Positions 40,002 to 48,992 are shown, counted from the first letter of the stretch. The stretch is DNA of 64,000 bases from Palauibacter sp022826685 (GCF_965221685.1 NZ_OZ244907.1), one strand, 5' to 3'. Made by a program: numbers and translations. Notes: a model not told the origin generated them from the sequence alone.

Positions 40002-41873
40002 GTGCAAGCCTCGAGCCCGCTCCCGGACGACTATCGGCCCGGCACCCTGCCGGACCTCTTCCTCGACGGGCTCTCGCGGCCCCGGGATGATGCGGCGCGG
40101 ACGCGGGGAGCGGACGGCGTCTGGGTTTCGACCTCCACCGATGAGATCGGGCGCCGCGCTCGCGCCATTGCGCTCGGGCTCCGGACACAGGGGTTCGAGG
40201 CGGGCGACCGCATCGCGATCCTCTCGCAGACCCGCCTCGAGTGGGCGCTGGCCGACTGGGGCATCGTCATGGCGGGGCTCACCTCCGTTCCCGTCTACCC
40301 GGTGCTTCCCGCCGACCAGGTGCGCTACATCCTCGCGGACTCCGGCGCGCGAGCCGTATTCGTGGAAGACCAGGAGCAGCTGGACAAGGTCGCGGAGGTA
40401 GAGCAGGATCTCCCCGCGTTGAAGCTGGCGATCGCCTTCGGGCCCGTGACGGCGCCCGAGGGATCCTCGCTTGCCACGATGCAGCTGGACGCCCTCTCCG
40501 ATCTCGGCGAGGCCGCGCCCGACGCGCTCGCGTCGACCTACGAAACGCACGCCCGAAAGACGCGTCCTGAAGACCTGGCGACGCTCATCTACACCTCGGG
40601 CACGACCGGCGACCCGAAGGGCGTGATGCTCACGCACGCCAACTTCCATTCGAACGCGGACATGGCGCTGCGGGTCTTCCCGATCGACTCCACCCACGTG
40701 GCGCTCGCGCTCCTGCCGCTCGCGCACGTATTCGAGCGCACGGTCGGCCATTACATCATGTGGCGAGCGGGGGTCACCGTGGCTTACGCGGAGTCCCCCA
40801 ACACGGTGGCCCGGGACCTCGGCGAAGTCTCGCCCACCTTCATGGCCGCCGTTCCGCGCGTGTTCGAGAAGGTGCTCGAACGGGCCGAAGCCACCGCCCG
40901 CGAGGCGGGGGGCGCGAAGCAGAAGATCTTCAACTGGGCGCGTCGCGTCGGCGAAGCCCGCGCGATGGCGGAACTCGAGGGACGCCGGGTCGGGCCGGGT
41001 CTGGGTCTCCAGTCCGCGCTCGCCGACCGCCTCGTGTTCTCGAAGCTGCGCGCCCGCACCGGAGGGCAGGTCCGCTACTTCGTGAGCGGCGGAGCCCCCC
41101 TCTCACCCGCCGTGGCCCGCTTCTTCTTCGCCGCGCACCTGCCCATCGTCGAGGGTTACGGGCTCACGGAGACCTCGCCCGCCGTCAGCTTCAATCCGAT
41201 CGACGCCATCCGCCTCGGCACGGTCGGGAAACCGATCCCCGGCACCGAAATCCGGATCGCCGAGGACGGAGAGATCCTCATCCGCGGGCCGCAGATCATG
41301 GCGGGCTACTACAACAAGCCCGAGGCGACGGCCGAAGCCATCGACGAGGACGGCTGGTTCCACACGGGCGATGTGGGCGAGATCGACGAGGATGGGTACC
41401 TCCGGATCACGGACCGCAAGAAGGACCTCATCATCACCGCCTACGGAAAGAACATCGCCCCCCAGCCCGTCGAGGCGGAGATCAAGCGGCACCCGATGGT
41501 GGCGGAAGCGGTGATGCTCGGCGACGGACGAAAGTTCCCGATCGTCATCGTCGTGCCCGAATTCGAGGCCGTCCGTCCGGAGTTGCACGGTGTCGAGGAA
41601 GCGGCGGACGCCGACCTCGTCACGGACGCCCGGACGCGGGAGATGATCGAACGGGCTGTGCGGGAACGCTGCCGGGATTTCGCGCACTACGAGCGGCCAC
41701 GCGACGTGCTCCTCGTCCCCGGGCCGTTCACCGTCGAGGGCGGGGAGCTGACGCCGACGCTCAAGGTCAAGCGTCGCGTGATCGAGACCCGTTTCGCCGG
41801 CGCGATCGAAGCGCTCTACGAGCGGGCCGAGGATGCCATGAGCGGGCGCGAAAGGGAGCACGACCGCCCGTGA
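40002..41873 (+). CDS. Long-chain fatty acid-CoA ligase family protein
   Basis: The product is 623 residues from a GTG. The ANL motifs are complete: YTSGTTGDPKGVMLTH near 196, VEGYGLTETSPAVSF near 383, HTGDVGEIDEDGYLRITDRKKDLIITAYGKNIAP near 452-485, and a C-terminal GGELTPTLKVKRRVI with the catalytic Lys. This layout matches the FadD15/ACSL branch for long-chain acids. It activates fatty acids to acyl-CoA for lipid synthesis or beta-oxidation at the membrane. It is downstream of the TPR gene and coupled to cutA by GTGA. Compared with the synthetase at 25665 it has a normal P-loop and active-site Lys. Confidence 0.93.
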   Translation: MQASSPLPDDYRPGTLPDLFLDGLSRPRDDAARTRGADGVWVSTSTDEIGRRARAIALGLRTQGFEAGDRIAILSQTRLEWALADWGIVMAGLTSVPVYPVLPADQVRYILADSGARAVFVEDQEQLDKVAEVEQDLPALKLAIAFGPVTAPEGSSLATMQLDALSDLGEAAPDALASTYETHARKTRPEDLATLIYTSGTTGDPKGVMLTHANFHSNADMALRVFPIDSTHVALALLPLAHVFERTVGHYIMWRAGVTVAYAESPNTVARDLGEVSPTFMAAVPRVFEKVLERAEATAREAGGAKQKIFNWARRVGEARAMAELEGRRVGPGLGLQSALADRLVFSKLRARTGGQVRYFVSGGAPLSPAVARFFFAAHLPIVEGYGLTETSPAVSFNPIDAIRLGTVGKPIPGTEIRIAEDGEILIRGPQIMAGYYNKPEATAEAIDEDGWFHTGDVGEIDEDGYLRITDRKKDLIITAYGKNIAPQPVEAEIKRHPMVAEAVMLGDGRKFPIVIVVPEFEAVRPELHGVEEAADADLVTDARTREMIERAVRERCRDFAHYERPRDVLLVPGPFTVEGGELTPTLKVKRRVIETRFAGAIEALYERAEDAMSGREREHDRP

Positions 41874-42190
41874 GCGATGTCGTGGCCGGGCTCGTCACGG
41901 GGCCCGACCGCGAACAACTCGTGCGGCTCGGCCGGGCCCTCGTCGACGAACGGCTCATCGCCTGCCTGAACGTCGTCGACCGTGTGACCTCCGTCTATCG
42001 ATGGGAGGGCGAGGTGTGTGAGGAAGCGGAAGCGCTCGGCATCCTCAAGACGACTGCGGCCCGCAGCGGTGCGGTCGAGCGTCGCATCCGCGAACTCCAC
42101 CCCTACGCGGTCCCGGAGGTCCTCTTCATCCCCGTGGCCGCCGGCTCCCCGCCCTACATGGCGTGGGTCACCGAACAGGTGAACGACTAG
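41870..42190 (+). CDS. cutA: Divalent cation tolerance protein CutA
   Basis: The product is 106 residues, the family's usual size. It has the alpha-beta trimer fold with ACLNVVDRVTSVYRWEGEV near 32-50, KTTAARSGAVERRIRELHPYAVPEVLFIPV and the final YMAWV segment. Family members bind copper and other metals; a tolerance role in the cell is reported for E. coli but its mechanism is debated. It starts with GTG overlapping the synthetase stop. Its own stop TAG overlaps the TAG of the convergent ctaG gene in the shared palindrome CTAG (42187-42190). Confidence 0.93.
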   Translation: MSDVVAGLVTGPDREQLVRLGRALVDERLIACLNVVDRVTSVYRWEGEVCEEAEALGILKTTAARSGAVERRIRELHPYAVPEVLFIPVAAGSPPYMAWVTEQVND

Positions 42191-42987
42191 CCCCGTCTCG
42201 CTTCAGCCGGCGGGTCGTTCTCGGAGCGGTACCAGAACCAGAAGACGACGCCCGCCGCCGTCCACAGGATCGTGCCTCCGCCGATCCGCATGATCAGCCC
42301 GGCGAGCCGCTGGTCTTCACCCGCGGAGAGCGTGCCCACCGGAGGCGCGAGTTCGTACGTCGCGTAGAAGGGGAGTTCCGCGAACGTCAGGAAGACATAC
42401 GGCAGCGTCATCAGCACCGTGCTCGCGATCAGGTAGCAGATCCGCACGCCGAGCGGAAAACGCGGCCGGTGCGGGATCGGGCTCACGACGGGCCACCAGA
42501 AGGCGAGTCCGCCGCCCAGCCAGGCCATGTCGAGCGCGAGCGAGCCTGCCTGCGAGGCCATGAGGCCGTCCACGACCTCCGGCCAGTGCGTCGCGACGAC
42601 GATCGCGTGGAAGAAGAGCAGCGCGATGAGCGGTCGCGCGAGGAACTTGAGGACGGAGGTGGCCCTGCCGCCGCGCACTCGCTCCAGCGCTTCGCGCGGG
42701 AGCCCCGCGATGAGGAGAGGCGGGGCGAGCAGCGCGATGAGGAGGAACTGCACCATGTGCACCGAGGCCAGGTATCCCGAACCGAGCGCGCCCACCGGCC
42801 AGTCGAGCGCGACCCAGAGTACGAGTGCCCCGCCGGCGAAGCGCGCGATCTCGAGTCGCGAGGGCGCGGCGCCGCGGGTGAAGGCGCGATAGGCGAGGCA
42901 CAGGAGCGCGATGAAGAGCCAGACGCCCGGATAGGGGCGCCACGACCAGTCCCACGGAATGCTCTGGGCCGCACACCACCACTGCAT
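42187..42987 (-). CDS. CtaG-type cytochrome c oxidase assembly protein (caa3 family)
   Basis: The product is 266 residues with about seven membrane helices and no cleaved signal. Typical family segments are HMVQFLLIALLAPPLLIAGLP with the conserved His and FWWPVVSPIP, then PLGVRICYLIASTVLMTLPYVFLTFAELPFY. This is the Pfam caa3_CtaG type found beside SCO1 in Bacillus and relatives, not the soluble Cox11 type. It assists copper insertion or assembly of the terminal oxidase in the inner membrane. It follows SCO1 with nine bases between, supporting a copper-oxidase assembly unit. The oxidase subunits are not in this window. Confidence 0.85.
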   Translation of the reverse strand: MQWWCAAQSIPWDWSWRPYPGVWLFIALLCLAYRAFTRGAAPSRLEIARFAGGALVLWVALDWPVGALGSGYLASVHMVQFLLIALLAPPLLIAGLPREALERVRGGRATSVLKFLARPLIALLFFHAIVVATHWPEVVDGLMASQAGSLALDMAWLGGGLAFWWPVVSPIPHRPRFPLGVRICYLIASTVLMTLPYVFLTFAELPFYATYELAPPVGTLSAGEDQRLAGLIMRIGGGTILWTAAGVVFWFWYRSENDPPAEARRG

Positions 42988-42996
42988 CGCGTGGCC

Positions 42997-43677
42997 TCAG
43001 TCGCCCCTCGTGTCCGCTCCGCCCGCCGGCTGTGAAACCGACCGGTTGAGGCGCAGGAGCAGGGGGAGGTCGTGACGCCAGTCGGTCTGGCGCACGCCGC
43101 TCGGGTACAGCGCCCGGGCCACGCCGTCGCCCGTGACGGCGACGATCGGCGTCGCGTGCCCCACCAGGTAAGGCTCTCCCGCGCCCGGCGCGGGCGAGGT
43201 CTCTTCGATCCGCGCGGGCGGAAGATGGAATCCGGCCTGGATCTCGTTCACCGTCTCCAACTCTCCGCTGAGGCCGATGAAGGACGCGTCGAAGAGGTCC
43301 AGCCAGTCCCGCAGCCGGTCCGGCGTGTCGCGCGCGGGATCCGTCGTCACGAAGACGACTTCGATCTCGCGGCGGTCCGCGTACGAGAGGTCGTCGAGAG
43401 CGGCTCCGAGCACCGCCATCTGCACAGGACAGATGTCGGGGCAGTGCGTATAGCCGAAGAAGAGGAGCGTGAGCGACCCCGCGGTCTCCGGCCGGAAGTC
43501 GAACCGGCGTCCCCGGGAATCGGTGAGGGCGAACTCCGGCACCTCGAACGGCTGTTCGAGCGCCAGCCCGCGCAACTCGCCCGTGCCCTCCGTGCGATCG
43601 ATTGCCGTGTCGGGGGAGGCGCAGGCGAACACGGCGAGACCGACGGCACCGAGCGCGGCGACGCACGCCGCTCTCAT
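42997..43677 (-). CDS. SCO1/SenC family copper chaperone lipoprotein
   Basis: The product is 226 residues. A short signal ends in AVFAC, a probable lipobox with the lipid Cys at about 19. The thioredoxin-like SCO domain has FFGYTHCPDICPVQM with the CxxxC copper site and the distant ligand His in LVGHATP, and FVTTDPARDTP between them. SCO proteins load CuA of cytochrome oxidase or reduce its cysteines in the periplasm. The ATG at 43677 overlaps the DUF445 stop (ATGA). Upstream open frame is DUF445 antisense/alternative frame only. Confidence 0.92.
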   Translation of the reverse strand: MRAACVAALGAVGLAVFACASPDTAIDRTEGTGELRGLALEQPFEVPEFALTDSRGRRFDFRPETAGSLTLLFFGYTHCPDICPVQMAVLGAALDDLSYADRREIEVVFVTTDPARDTPDRLRDWLDLFDASFIGLSGELETVNEIQAGFHLPPARIEETSPAPGAGEPYLVGHATPIVAVTGDGVARALYPSGVRQTDWRHDLPLLLRLNRSVSQPAGGADTRGD

Positions 43678-45263
43678 CCGAACAGCTCCCTGAGGAACTC
43701 GAGTACCGGAAGGGAATCCAGAATCACGAGCCCGGTGCCGATGCCGGCGCCGAGCAGGTATCCGAGCCGCACAATGAGGTCGAATTCGCGCTGGCTGATA
43801 TCGCGAACAAGGTGTTCGATCCGCTCGATGGAGAAGTTCTCGATCTTCGTCGAGATACGTTCGGCGATCCGGATCCGCCCCGCCACCTCCGGCACCCGGT
43901 TGACGATCCAGTCCCACGCGGGCGCGGCCAGCGTATCCGCCAGCCGTACCGCGGCGTCCTCGCGCAGGAAACGCCCGAGCCGCCCGATCGGGGTGTGAAG
44001 GAGCCGGTCCGCCATCGGCTCGGCGATCGAGTCGAAGAGGACGCGTCCCGCGTCGGACCGAAAGCCCGCGGCGAGCGACGCCGCCACGCGGTCGGCTGGA
44101 ACCGCATGCAACACGTCCGCCCAGCTCCTCTCGCCGAAGCGTTCGAGCAGTCCCTCGAGCCGGTCGAGGAGGAAGGCACGCGAGCCCGGGTCCCGCGCCG
44201 CCTTCACGAGCCACTCCGCCAACGCATCGAGCGCGCTCTCGACCTGGGGATCGCCCGCGCCGCCGATGACCTCCGAAGGGGGGTGCCGGAGGAACTCGAC
44301 GACGCCATCGTTGACGTGCCGCGCGATCGCCGTCTGGACCTCCGGTTCGCGCAACACGCCGCCGAGGCGGTCGGCGCCTTCCTCCCGCAGAGTATCGAGC
44401 GCGTGCGTCACCGTTTCCTCGGTGACAATGAGGCGGGCCACGACGCGCTGGTGGAAGCGGAGGTCCTGCATGAAGCGGTCGAACAGTTCCCCGAGCACAT
44501 GCTCGATCCGCTCCCTCGCATCCGGGTCGTCGAGCAAGCGGCTCAAACGCTCGATCGCGACCGGGAGATAGTCCTTGATCGCGTGCTCCAGCGCGGCCAC
44601 GAGCCCCGCGGGAATCAGCTGCTCGAAGGTCCGGTGCGGTCTGAGCAGTTGCCGCGCGGCCTCGTCCAGGTGGCGGCGTACCGTCAACTCGAAGGCGGAC
44701 GAATCGGCGAGCCGCGCGAGCCAGCCGTCCATCGTGTCGCGGATGGCGGCGATCCGTTCCGGCTCCAGCGTCCGCGCGAGGGATTCGTCGCTCAGCGACT
44801 CCCGGATCGACTCGAGGAGGCGCCCGGACTCATCCCCGAAGTCCGGGGAATCCAGCGTCCCGGCCAGGAACTCCCGGCCCTGCCCGAGAATCTGCGTGAG
44901 GATCTCGCGGACCTCCACGAGCGCGGCCTCGGGGAGGAGGTCGGCGAGAGCGGGTTGCTCGCCCTCGGTGAGTTCGACCGCGAGTTCCCGCAGTCGCTCC
45001 CTGAAGGCGGTTTCGAGTTGCCGCAGTTCGGAAGTGATGTCTTCCGGCGTGAGGAGCGCGCCGCCGACGACGCCGCCGACCGAATCCGCCAGCCGCTTCT
45101 GATTCTTCGGCACGGCTCCCTGCAGCCAGCGCACGGGGCGGCCCAGGATCTTCGGTGGACGGTAGGGATGAAAGATCATCCACACGGCGATCCGGTTCGT
45201 AATCCCGCCCGCCAGGGCGCCGAAGGCCACCGTGACGAGGGCGCGCAGCCAGTCGAATTCCAT
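43674..45263 (-). CDS. DUF445 family membrane protein
   Basis: The product is 529 residues. An N-terminal membrane helix (ALVTVAFGALAGGITNRIAVWMIFHPYRP) carries the family signature of a Gly-rich helix followed by NxxA(V/I)xMIFxP. A long helical, charged middle (about 60-470) follows, then a C-terminal membrane helix (LGYLLGAGIGTGLVILDSL). This is the normal DUF445 (YheB/YjiN-like) layout. The function is unknown; the helical body is thought to lie on one side of the inner membrane. It shares translational overlaps with SCO1 downstream and with the lipoprotein gene upstream. Confidence 0.88.
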   Translation of the reverse strand: MEFDWLRALVTVAFGALAGGITNRIAVWMIFHPYRPPKILGRPVRWLQGAVPKNQKRLADSVGGVVGGALLTPEDITSELRQLETAFRERLRELAVELTEGEQPALADLLPEAALVEVREILTQILGQGREFLAGTLDSPDFGDESGRLLESIRESLSDESLARTLEPERIAAIRDTMDGWLARLADSSAFELTVRRHLDEAARQLLRPHRTFEQLIPAGLVAALEHAIKDYLPVAIERLSRLLDDPDARERIEHVLGELFDRFMQDLRFHQRVVARLIVTEETVTHALDTLREEGADRLGGVLREPEVQTAIARHVNDGVVEFLRHPPSEVIGGAGDPQVESALDALAEWLVKAARDPGSRAFLLDRLEGLLERFGERSWADVLHAVPADRVAASLAAGFRSDAGRVLFDSIAEPMADRLLHTPIGRLGRFLREDAAVRLADTLAAPAWDWIVNRVPEVAGRIRIAERISTKIENFSIERIEHLVRDISQREFDLIVRLGYLLGAGIGTGLVILDSLPVLEFLRELFG

Positions 45264-46174
45264 CAGGGAGATGGCAGCGTGGCGGCAAACCCGTTGAAGT
45301 AGAGCACTTCCGTTCCGACGTAGACGATGGCCTCCATGCGGATGAGCGTCCCGTCCCCGGGGTCCTCGTCCGTCAGCGGCCGAAAGCTCCCGCGGACTGT
45401 CGTGCCGGAGATCTCGAACCGCCAGGCCGGGTCCGACCCGCCGGTCCGACCCGGATCCGGCGATTCGAGCGTGACGTCGCCCCAGGCCGCCTCGATACCG
45501 TGGAGCCAGGTGTGGGCAACGGTGGGCTGGCCGATGGTGCCCGCGTGGACGACGAGTCCGTTCCCGAGCGAATCGGCGAACACGAACGTCTGGCCGTCCG
45601 TCGACGCGACGGGGATGCTCAGCGCCCGGGCGGCACGACGAAAGAAGAGGATGCCGGGCACGGCCCTGTCGTCCAGCTCCAGCGCCGCGATCCCGAGCGA
45701 CTCCCGCTGCCCCGTCGGTCCGGTCCAGACGGACACTTCTTCGCCCGCCACGAGACGCACCGACTCCGTGCCTCCGCCCTCGGGTTCGGTGAACAGAAGG
45801 CTCACGACCTGACCGGCATCGCCGACGCGCACCGCCATCGCCGGCGTAGGCAGAAGGCGCCACGCGGCGCGGGCCACGGACACCGTGTCGTGCGTCCGAA
45901 CGAGGGGGCGCCACGCTTCTCCCTCCGCGAGGCGCACGTCGTAGTCGAGGAGCAGGTCTTCGCCCTCGGCCGTCTGATCGAACGAGCCGATGAACGCCGT
46001 CCCGTCGTCAGCGGCGAAGAGCAGGTGCGTCAGATAGCGTGCGTCGACCGCCGGCGTGAGCGGCTCGCCGGCGATTTCTCCGCGAGCCTCCGCCGTGCCA
46101 TCCGGAGGGGGCCCCGCACAGGCGAAGAGGACCAGGGCGGCGCCCGCCGCCCCGGACGGCCATCTCCCGATCAC
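45263..46174 (-). CDS. Predicted lipoprotein, unknown function
   Basis: The product is 303 residues. A lipoprotein signal (AALVLFAC, lipid Cys at about 19) is followed by a beta-rich domain with many short strands, Gly and Asp turns and few cysteines. No repeats or catalytic motif are recognised. A segment near 155-200 (SVWTGPTGQRESLGIAALELDD) suggests a beta-sandwich or barrel. It may be related to cell-envelope lipoproteins of the DUF445 operon partner group, but that is only position-based. Stop and the DUF445 start share one base (TGATG), so they are translationally coupled. Confidence 0.75.
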   Translation of the reverse strand: MIGRWPSGAAGAALVLFACAGPPPDGTAEARGEIAGEPLTPAVDARYLTHLLFAADDGTAFIGSFDQTAEGEDLLLDYDVRLAEGEAWRPLVRTHDTVSVARAAWRLLPTPAMAVRVGDAGQVVSLLFTEPEGGGTESVRLVAGEEVSVWTGPTGQRESLGIAALELDDRAVPGILFFRRAARALSIPVASTDGQTFVFADSLGNGLVVHAGTIGQPTVAHTWLHGIEAAWGDVTLESPDPGRTGGSDPAWRFEISGTTVRGSFRPLTDEDPGDGTLIRMEAIVYVGTEVLYFNGFAATLPSP

Positions 46175-46626
46175 GTCTCCCCCGGCGCGTCCCGCGCGTC
46201 CCCGCCGGAAGCGGGGTCGGGCAGCCTGGCGCGCGGTCCCAGGGCCCGGTCGAGCGACTTCAGCATGCGCCGGATCCTTCGCCGGTTCACGCCGAGATCG
46301 AAGTTCCGCCGTCGCGCACGCGAGAACGCCTCGACCCGCGTGAGCCCGTTCGCATCCAGGGCGACCCAGATCGTCAGGTCATCGACCCACCGCAGGAACG
46401 GGACCGTACAGCTCACGGAGATGAGTCCGAGGTCTTCGTCGCGGTGCGCGAGTGTCCACAACCAGCGCCGCTTCGCGTACTTGAGCAGTTGGTCCCAGAC
46501 CCGGGAGAAGGCCACCTCATAGAGGCGAGGCTCCGGGCCGCCCGGCTCACGGGTATCCGCCGAATTCTGGTGAAACCAGCGGGAGAGCCCGCTGGTCTGA
46601 CCGCCGTCGGGAGATGCCTCCGTCAC
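46171..46626 (-). CDS. DUF1499 family protein
   Basis: The product is 151 residues from a GTG start. The C-terminal two thirds match DUF1499: VWDQLLKYAKRRWLW, FLRWVDDLTIWVALDANG, and the family end SRARRRNFDLGVNRRRIRRMLKSLDRAL (normally SRSRVGxxDLGVNRxRI). No signal peptide is visible, unlike many family members. The function is unknown. It is the first gene of the minus-strand run to ctaG and overlaps the lipoprotein gene by ATGA. Its start faces the nucleotidyltransferase operon across a 135-base divergent gap. Confidence 0.75.
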   Translation of the reverse strand: MTEASPDGGQTSGLSRWFHQNSADTREPGGPEPRLYEVAFSRVWDQLLKYAKRRWLWTLAHRDEDLGLISVSCTVPFLRWVDDLTIWVALDANGLTRVEAFSRARRRNFDLGVNRRRIRRMLKSLDRALGPRARLPDPASGGDARDAPGET

Positions 46627-46648
46627 CTCGAAAACCCTCTTTCTCCGG

Positions 46649-46678
46649 TTGCCCGCGTCTGCCGCGGGCGGATAGCTT
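46649..46678 (+). promoter_or_regulatory. Predicted promoter of the nucleotidyltransferase operon
   Basis: TTGCCC (46649-46654), 18 bases, TAGCTT (46673-46678). It lies 83 bases before the ATG at 46762, leaving a structured leader. The box pair is the same as at 23594. Confidence 0.5.
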
Positions 46679-46681
46679 GGC

Positions 46682-46734
46682 GGTCCGCGGGGCCCGGTTG
46701 GCCCGGGCTCCCGGCCCCCGCAGACGGCAGGACC
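46682..46734 (+). promoter_or_regulatory. Structured mRNA leader of the nucleotidyltransferase operon
   Basis: GGTCC (46682) can pair with GGACC (46730), and GCGGGG (46687) with CCCCCGC (46715), with further GC pairing inside. This folds most of the leader. No clear ribosome site lies in the 27 bases between it and the ATG. Confidence 0.35.
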
Positions 46735-46761
46735 ACTCTCCCGAAACTCTGACGGCTAAAC

Positions 46762-47754
46762 ATGCAGGCCATAATACCGTTGGCGGGAATGGGTACAAGG
46801 GTCCGTCCCCATACCCACACCCGTCCCAAACCCTTGCTGCGCGTGGCCAATCGCCCCGTGCTTTCCTACGTTGTCGAGCAACTCAGAGCCGAGGGCGTCG
46901 ACGAGTTCATCTTCATCACCGGACACCTCGCCGGTCAGATCCGGGCCTTCATGGCCGAGGAGTTCCCCGGCCTCTCGATCACCTACGTGGAGCAGACCAC
47001 CCAACGGGGGACGGCCGACGCGGTTGCGCTGGCGGAACCCTGGGTGACCGGGCCGGTCATCATCGTCTTCGTGGACACGCTCTTCGATGCCGACTTCAGC
47101 GTGCTGCACCGCTACGCCTCCGCGTCCGGCATCATCTGGGCCAAGGAGGTCGAGGACTACCAGCGGTTCGGCGTCATCCTCACGGATGAAGCTGGATACA
47201 TGAAGCGGATCATCGAAAAGCCGTCGGAACCCGTATCGAAGCTCGCGAACATCGGCGTCTACTACGTGAAGGATCATGAGCTGATGTTCGAGGGGGTTCG
47301 GCATGTGATGGACCGCGATCCCGGGCTCGGGGAGTTTTTTCTCACGGACGCCTTCCAGTACATGATCGACCGTGGCGCACGTCTCCATACGGCGGAAGTG
47401 GGCGGCTGGTTTGATTGCGGGAAGCCCGAGACGCTGCTCGAGACGAACCGGGCGATGCTCGAGCGAGGGCACGGAGGGGATCCGGATCTCCCGGACTCCG
47501 TCGCCGTCGAGGGAGCCATCGCGGTCGCGGCGGACGCCATCGTCGAGACTTCGGCGGTTGGCCCCAACGTGAGCGTGGCATCCGGGACCCGGGTCCGGGG
47601 GTCGCGCCTCCGCGACACGATCGTCGGCGCGGACAGCGTCATCGAAGACTGCGACCTCGTAGATTCGCTCGTTGGGGACCGCGTGACGCTGCGCGGCGTG
47701 CGCGGAAGAGTGAACGTGGGCGACGACGGGGTCGTCGAAGGCGAGCGGACGTGA
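46762..47754 (+). CDS. Sugar-1-phosphate nucleotidylyltransferase (RmlA/GlmU-like N-terminal type)
   Basis: The product is 330 residues. The Rossmann-like nucleotidyltransferase signature IIPLAGMGTRVRPHTHTRPKPLL (5-26) opens it, then QRGTADAVALAEPWV, VFVDTLFDADF with the metal-binding Asp, IIEKPSEPVSKLANIG and GWFDCGKPETLLETN. From about 250 a short left-handed beta-helix (ETSAVGPNVSVASGTRVRGSRLRDTIVGADSVIEDCDLVDSLVGD) follows, as in long glucose-1-phosphate thymidylyltransferases. It activates a sugar for cell-surface polysaccharide. The nucleotide and sugar are not certain. No ribosome site is obvious. It overlaps the next gene by GTGA and is under the promoter at 46649. Confidence 0.88.
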   Translation: MQAIIPLAGMGTRVRPHTHTRPKPLLRVANRPVLSYVVEQLRAEGVDEFIFITGHLAGQIRAFMAEEFPGLSITYVEQTTQRGTADAVALAEPWVTGPVIIVFVDTLFDADFSVLHRYASASGIIWAKEVEDYQRFGVILTDEAGYMKRIIEKPSEPVSKLANIGVYYVKDHELMFEGVRHVMDRDPGLGEFFLTDAFQYMIDRGARLHTAEVGGWFDCGKPETLLETNRAMLERGHGGDPDLPDSVAVEGAIAVAADAIVETSAVGPNVSVASGTRVRGSRLRDTIVGADSVIEDCDLVDSLVGDRVTLRGVRGRVNVGDDGVVEGERT

Positions 47755-48992
47755 GCCAGGACGAACTCATATACGATTGGAACGCCCTTCCGGGGAGCCA
47801 CGACTACGAGGCGACCCGGGTCGAACTCGATGACGAGACGCTGCGCGACGGCCTCCAGAATCCGTCCGTCAAGGACCCGCCCATCGAGAAGAAGATCGAA
47901 CTCCTCCACCTCATGGTGGACCTCGGCATCCACGCGGTCGACATCGGCCTTCCGGGCGCCGGACCCCGCGCCTACGAGGCGTGCCTCGCGCTGGCCCGGG
48001 AGATCACCGAGTGCGAACTCCCGATCGAGGCCAACGCGGCCGCCCGCACGGTCAGGGCCGACATCGAACCCGTGGCACGCGTCCAGCAGGCGACCGGTCT
48101 GAACATCGAGGTCGCCACCTTCATCGGAAGCTCGCCGATCCGCCAGTACGCCGAGAACTGGGATGTCGACCAGATCCTCTCTTCGACGCGCGACGCCATC
48201 GGGTTCGCCATCGGCGAGGGACTCGACGTCATGTATGTGACGGAGGACACGACACGATCGCGGCCCAGGACGCTCGCCCGGCTCTTCTCGGCCGCGGTCG
48301 AGGCGGGGGCCCGGCGAATCTGTCTCGCGGACACCGTCGGTCACTCGACGCCCCACGGCGTGCGGCGACTCGTGCGTTTCGCGAAGGATATCGTGGCCGG
48401 CACGGGAGAGTCCGTGAAGATCGACTGGCACGGACACCGGGACCGCGGCTTCGGGCTCGCGAACGCGCTGGCGGCGATCGAGGAAGGTGTGGACCGCGTG
48501 CACGCCACCGCGCTCGGGATCGGCGAGCGTATCGGCAATGTCGAGATGGATCTGCTGCTCGTGAACCTCCACCTGCTCGGGACGCACAATCACCCGATCG
48601 ACCGGCTGTCGGACTACTGCCGACTCACGGCGGAGATGTGCGGAGTCGAGGTGCCCCACAACTATCCGGTCATCGGGGACGACGCCTTCCGGACGGGGAC
48701 CGGCGTACACGCGGCCGCGATCATCAAGGCCATGCAGAAGGGGGACGGCTGGCTGGAAGACCGCGTCTACAGCGGCGTCCCGGCTTCGATCGTGGGGCGG
48801 AAACAGACCATCGAGATTTCTCCGGTGTCCGGTCTCAGCAACGTCCGCTTCTGGTTGAGCCGGCACGGATACGACGCGGGGGACGAGGCGCTGTGCGAGG
48901 CGGTGTTCGGGCTCGCCAAGAAGTGCGATCACACGCTATCGCAGGACGAAATCGAAGCCGAGATCGCCCGCATCGAGGCGGCGCGGGCATGA
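47751..48992 (+). CDS. HMGL / 2-isopropylmalate-synthase-like enzyme
   Basis: The product is 413 residues from a GTG. The TIM-barrel DRE-TIM core has DETLRDGLQNPS (about 29-40), closer to HMG-CoA lyase (RDGLQN) than to isopropylmalate or homocitrate synthase (RDGEQ). It has the metal HxH in DWHGHRDRGFGLAN (about 227-229) and a C-terminal IGDDAFRTGTGVHAAAI with IVGRKQTIEISPVSG, which follow the synthase layout. The regulatory LeuA dimer domain is absent. It probably makes or splits a C-C bond between acetyl-CoA and a 2-oxo acid. The NAD-isocitrate-dehydrogenase-like gene two positions on suggests a 2-oxoacid chain pathway. The substrate is unresolved. Confidence 0.8.
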   Translation: MSQDELIYDWNALPGSHDYEATRVELDDETLRDGLQNPSVKDPPIEKKIELLHLMVDLGIHAVDIGLPGAGPRAYEACLALAREITECELPIEANAAARTVRADIEPVARVQQATGLNIEVATFIGSSPIRQYAENWDVDQILSSTRDAIGFAIGEGLDVMYVTEDTTRSRPRTLARLFSAAVEAGARRICLADTVGHSTPHGVRRLVRFAKDIVAGTGESVKIDWHGHRDRGFGLANALAAIEEGVDRVHATALGIGERIGNVEMDLLLVNLHLLGTHNHPIDRLSDYCRLTAEMCGVEVPHNYPVIGDDAFRTGTGVHAAAIIKAMQKGDGWLEDRVYSGVPASIVGRKQTIEISPVSGLSNVRFWLSRHGYDAGDEALCEAVFGLAKKCDHTLSQDEIEAEIARIEAARA

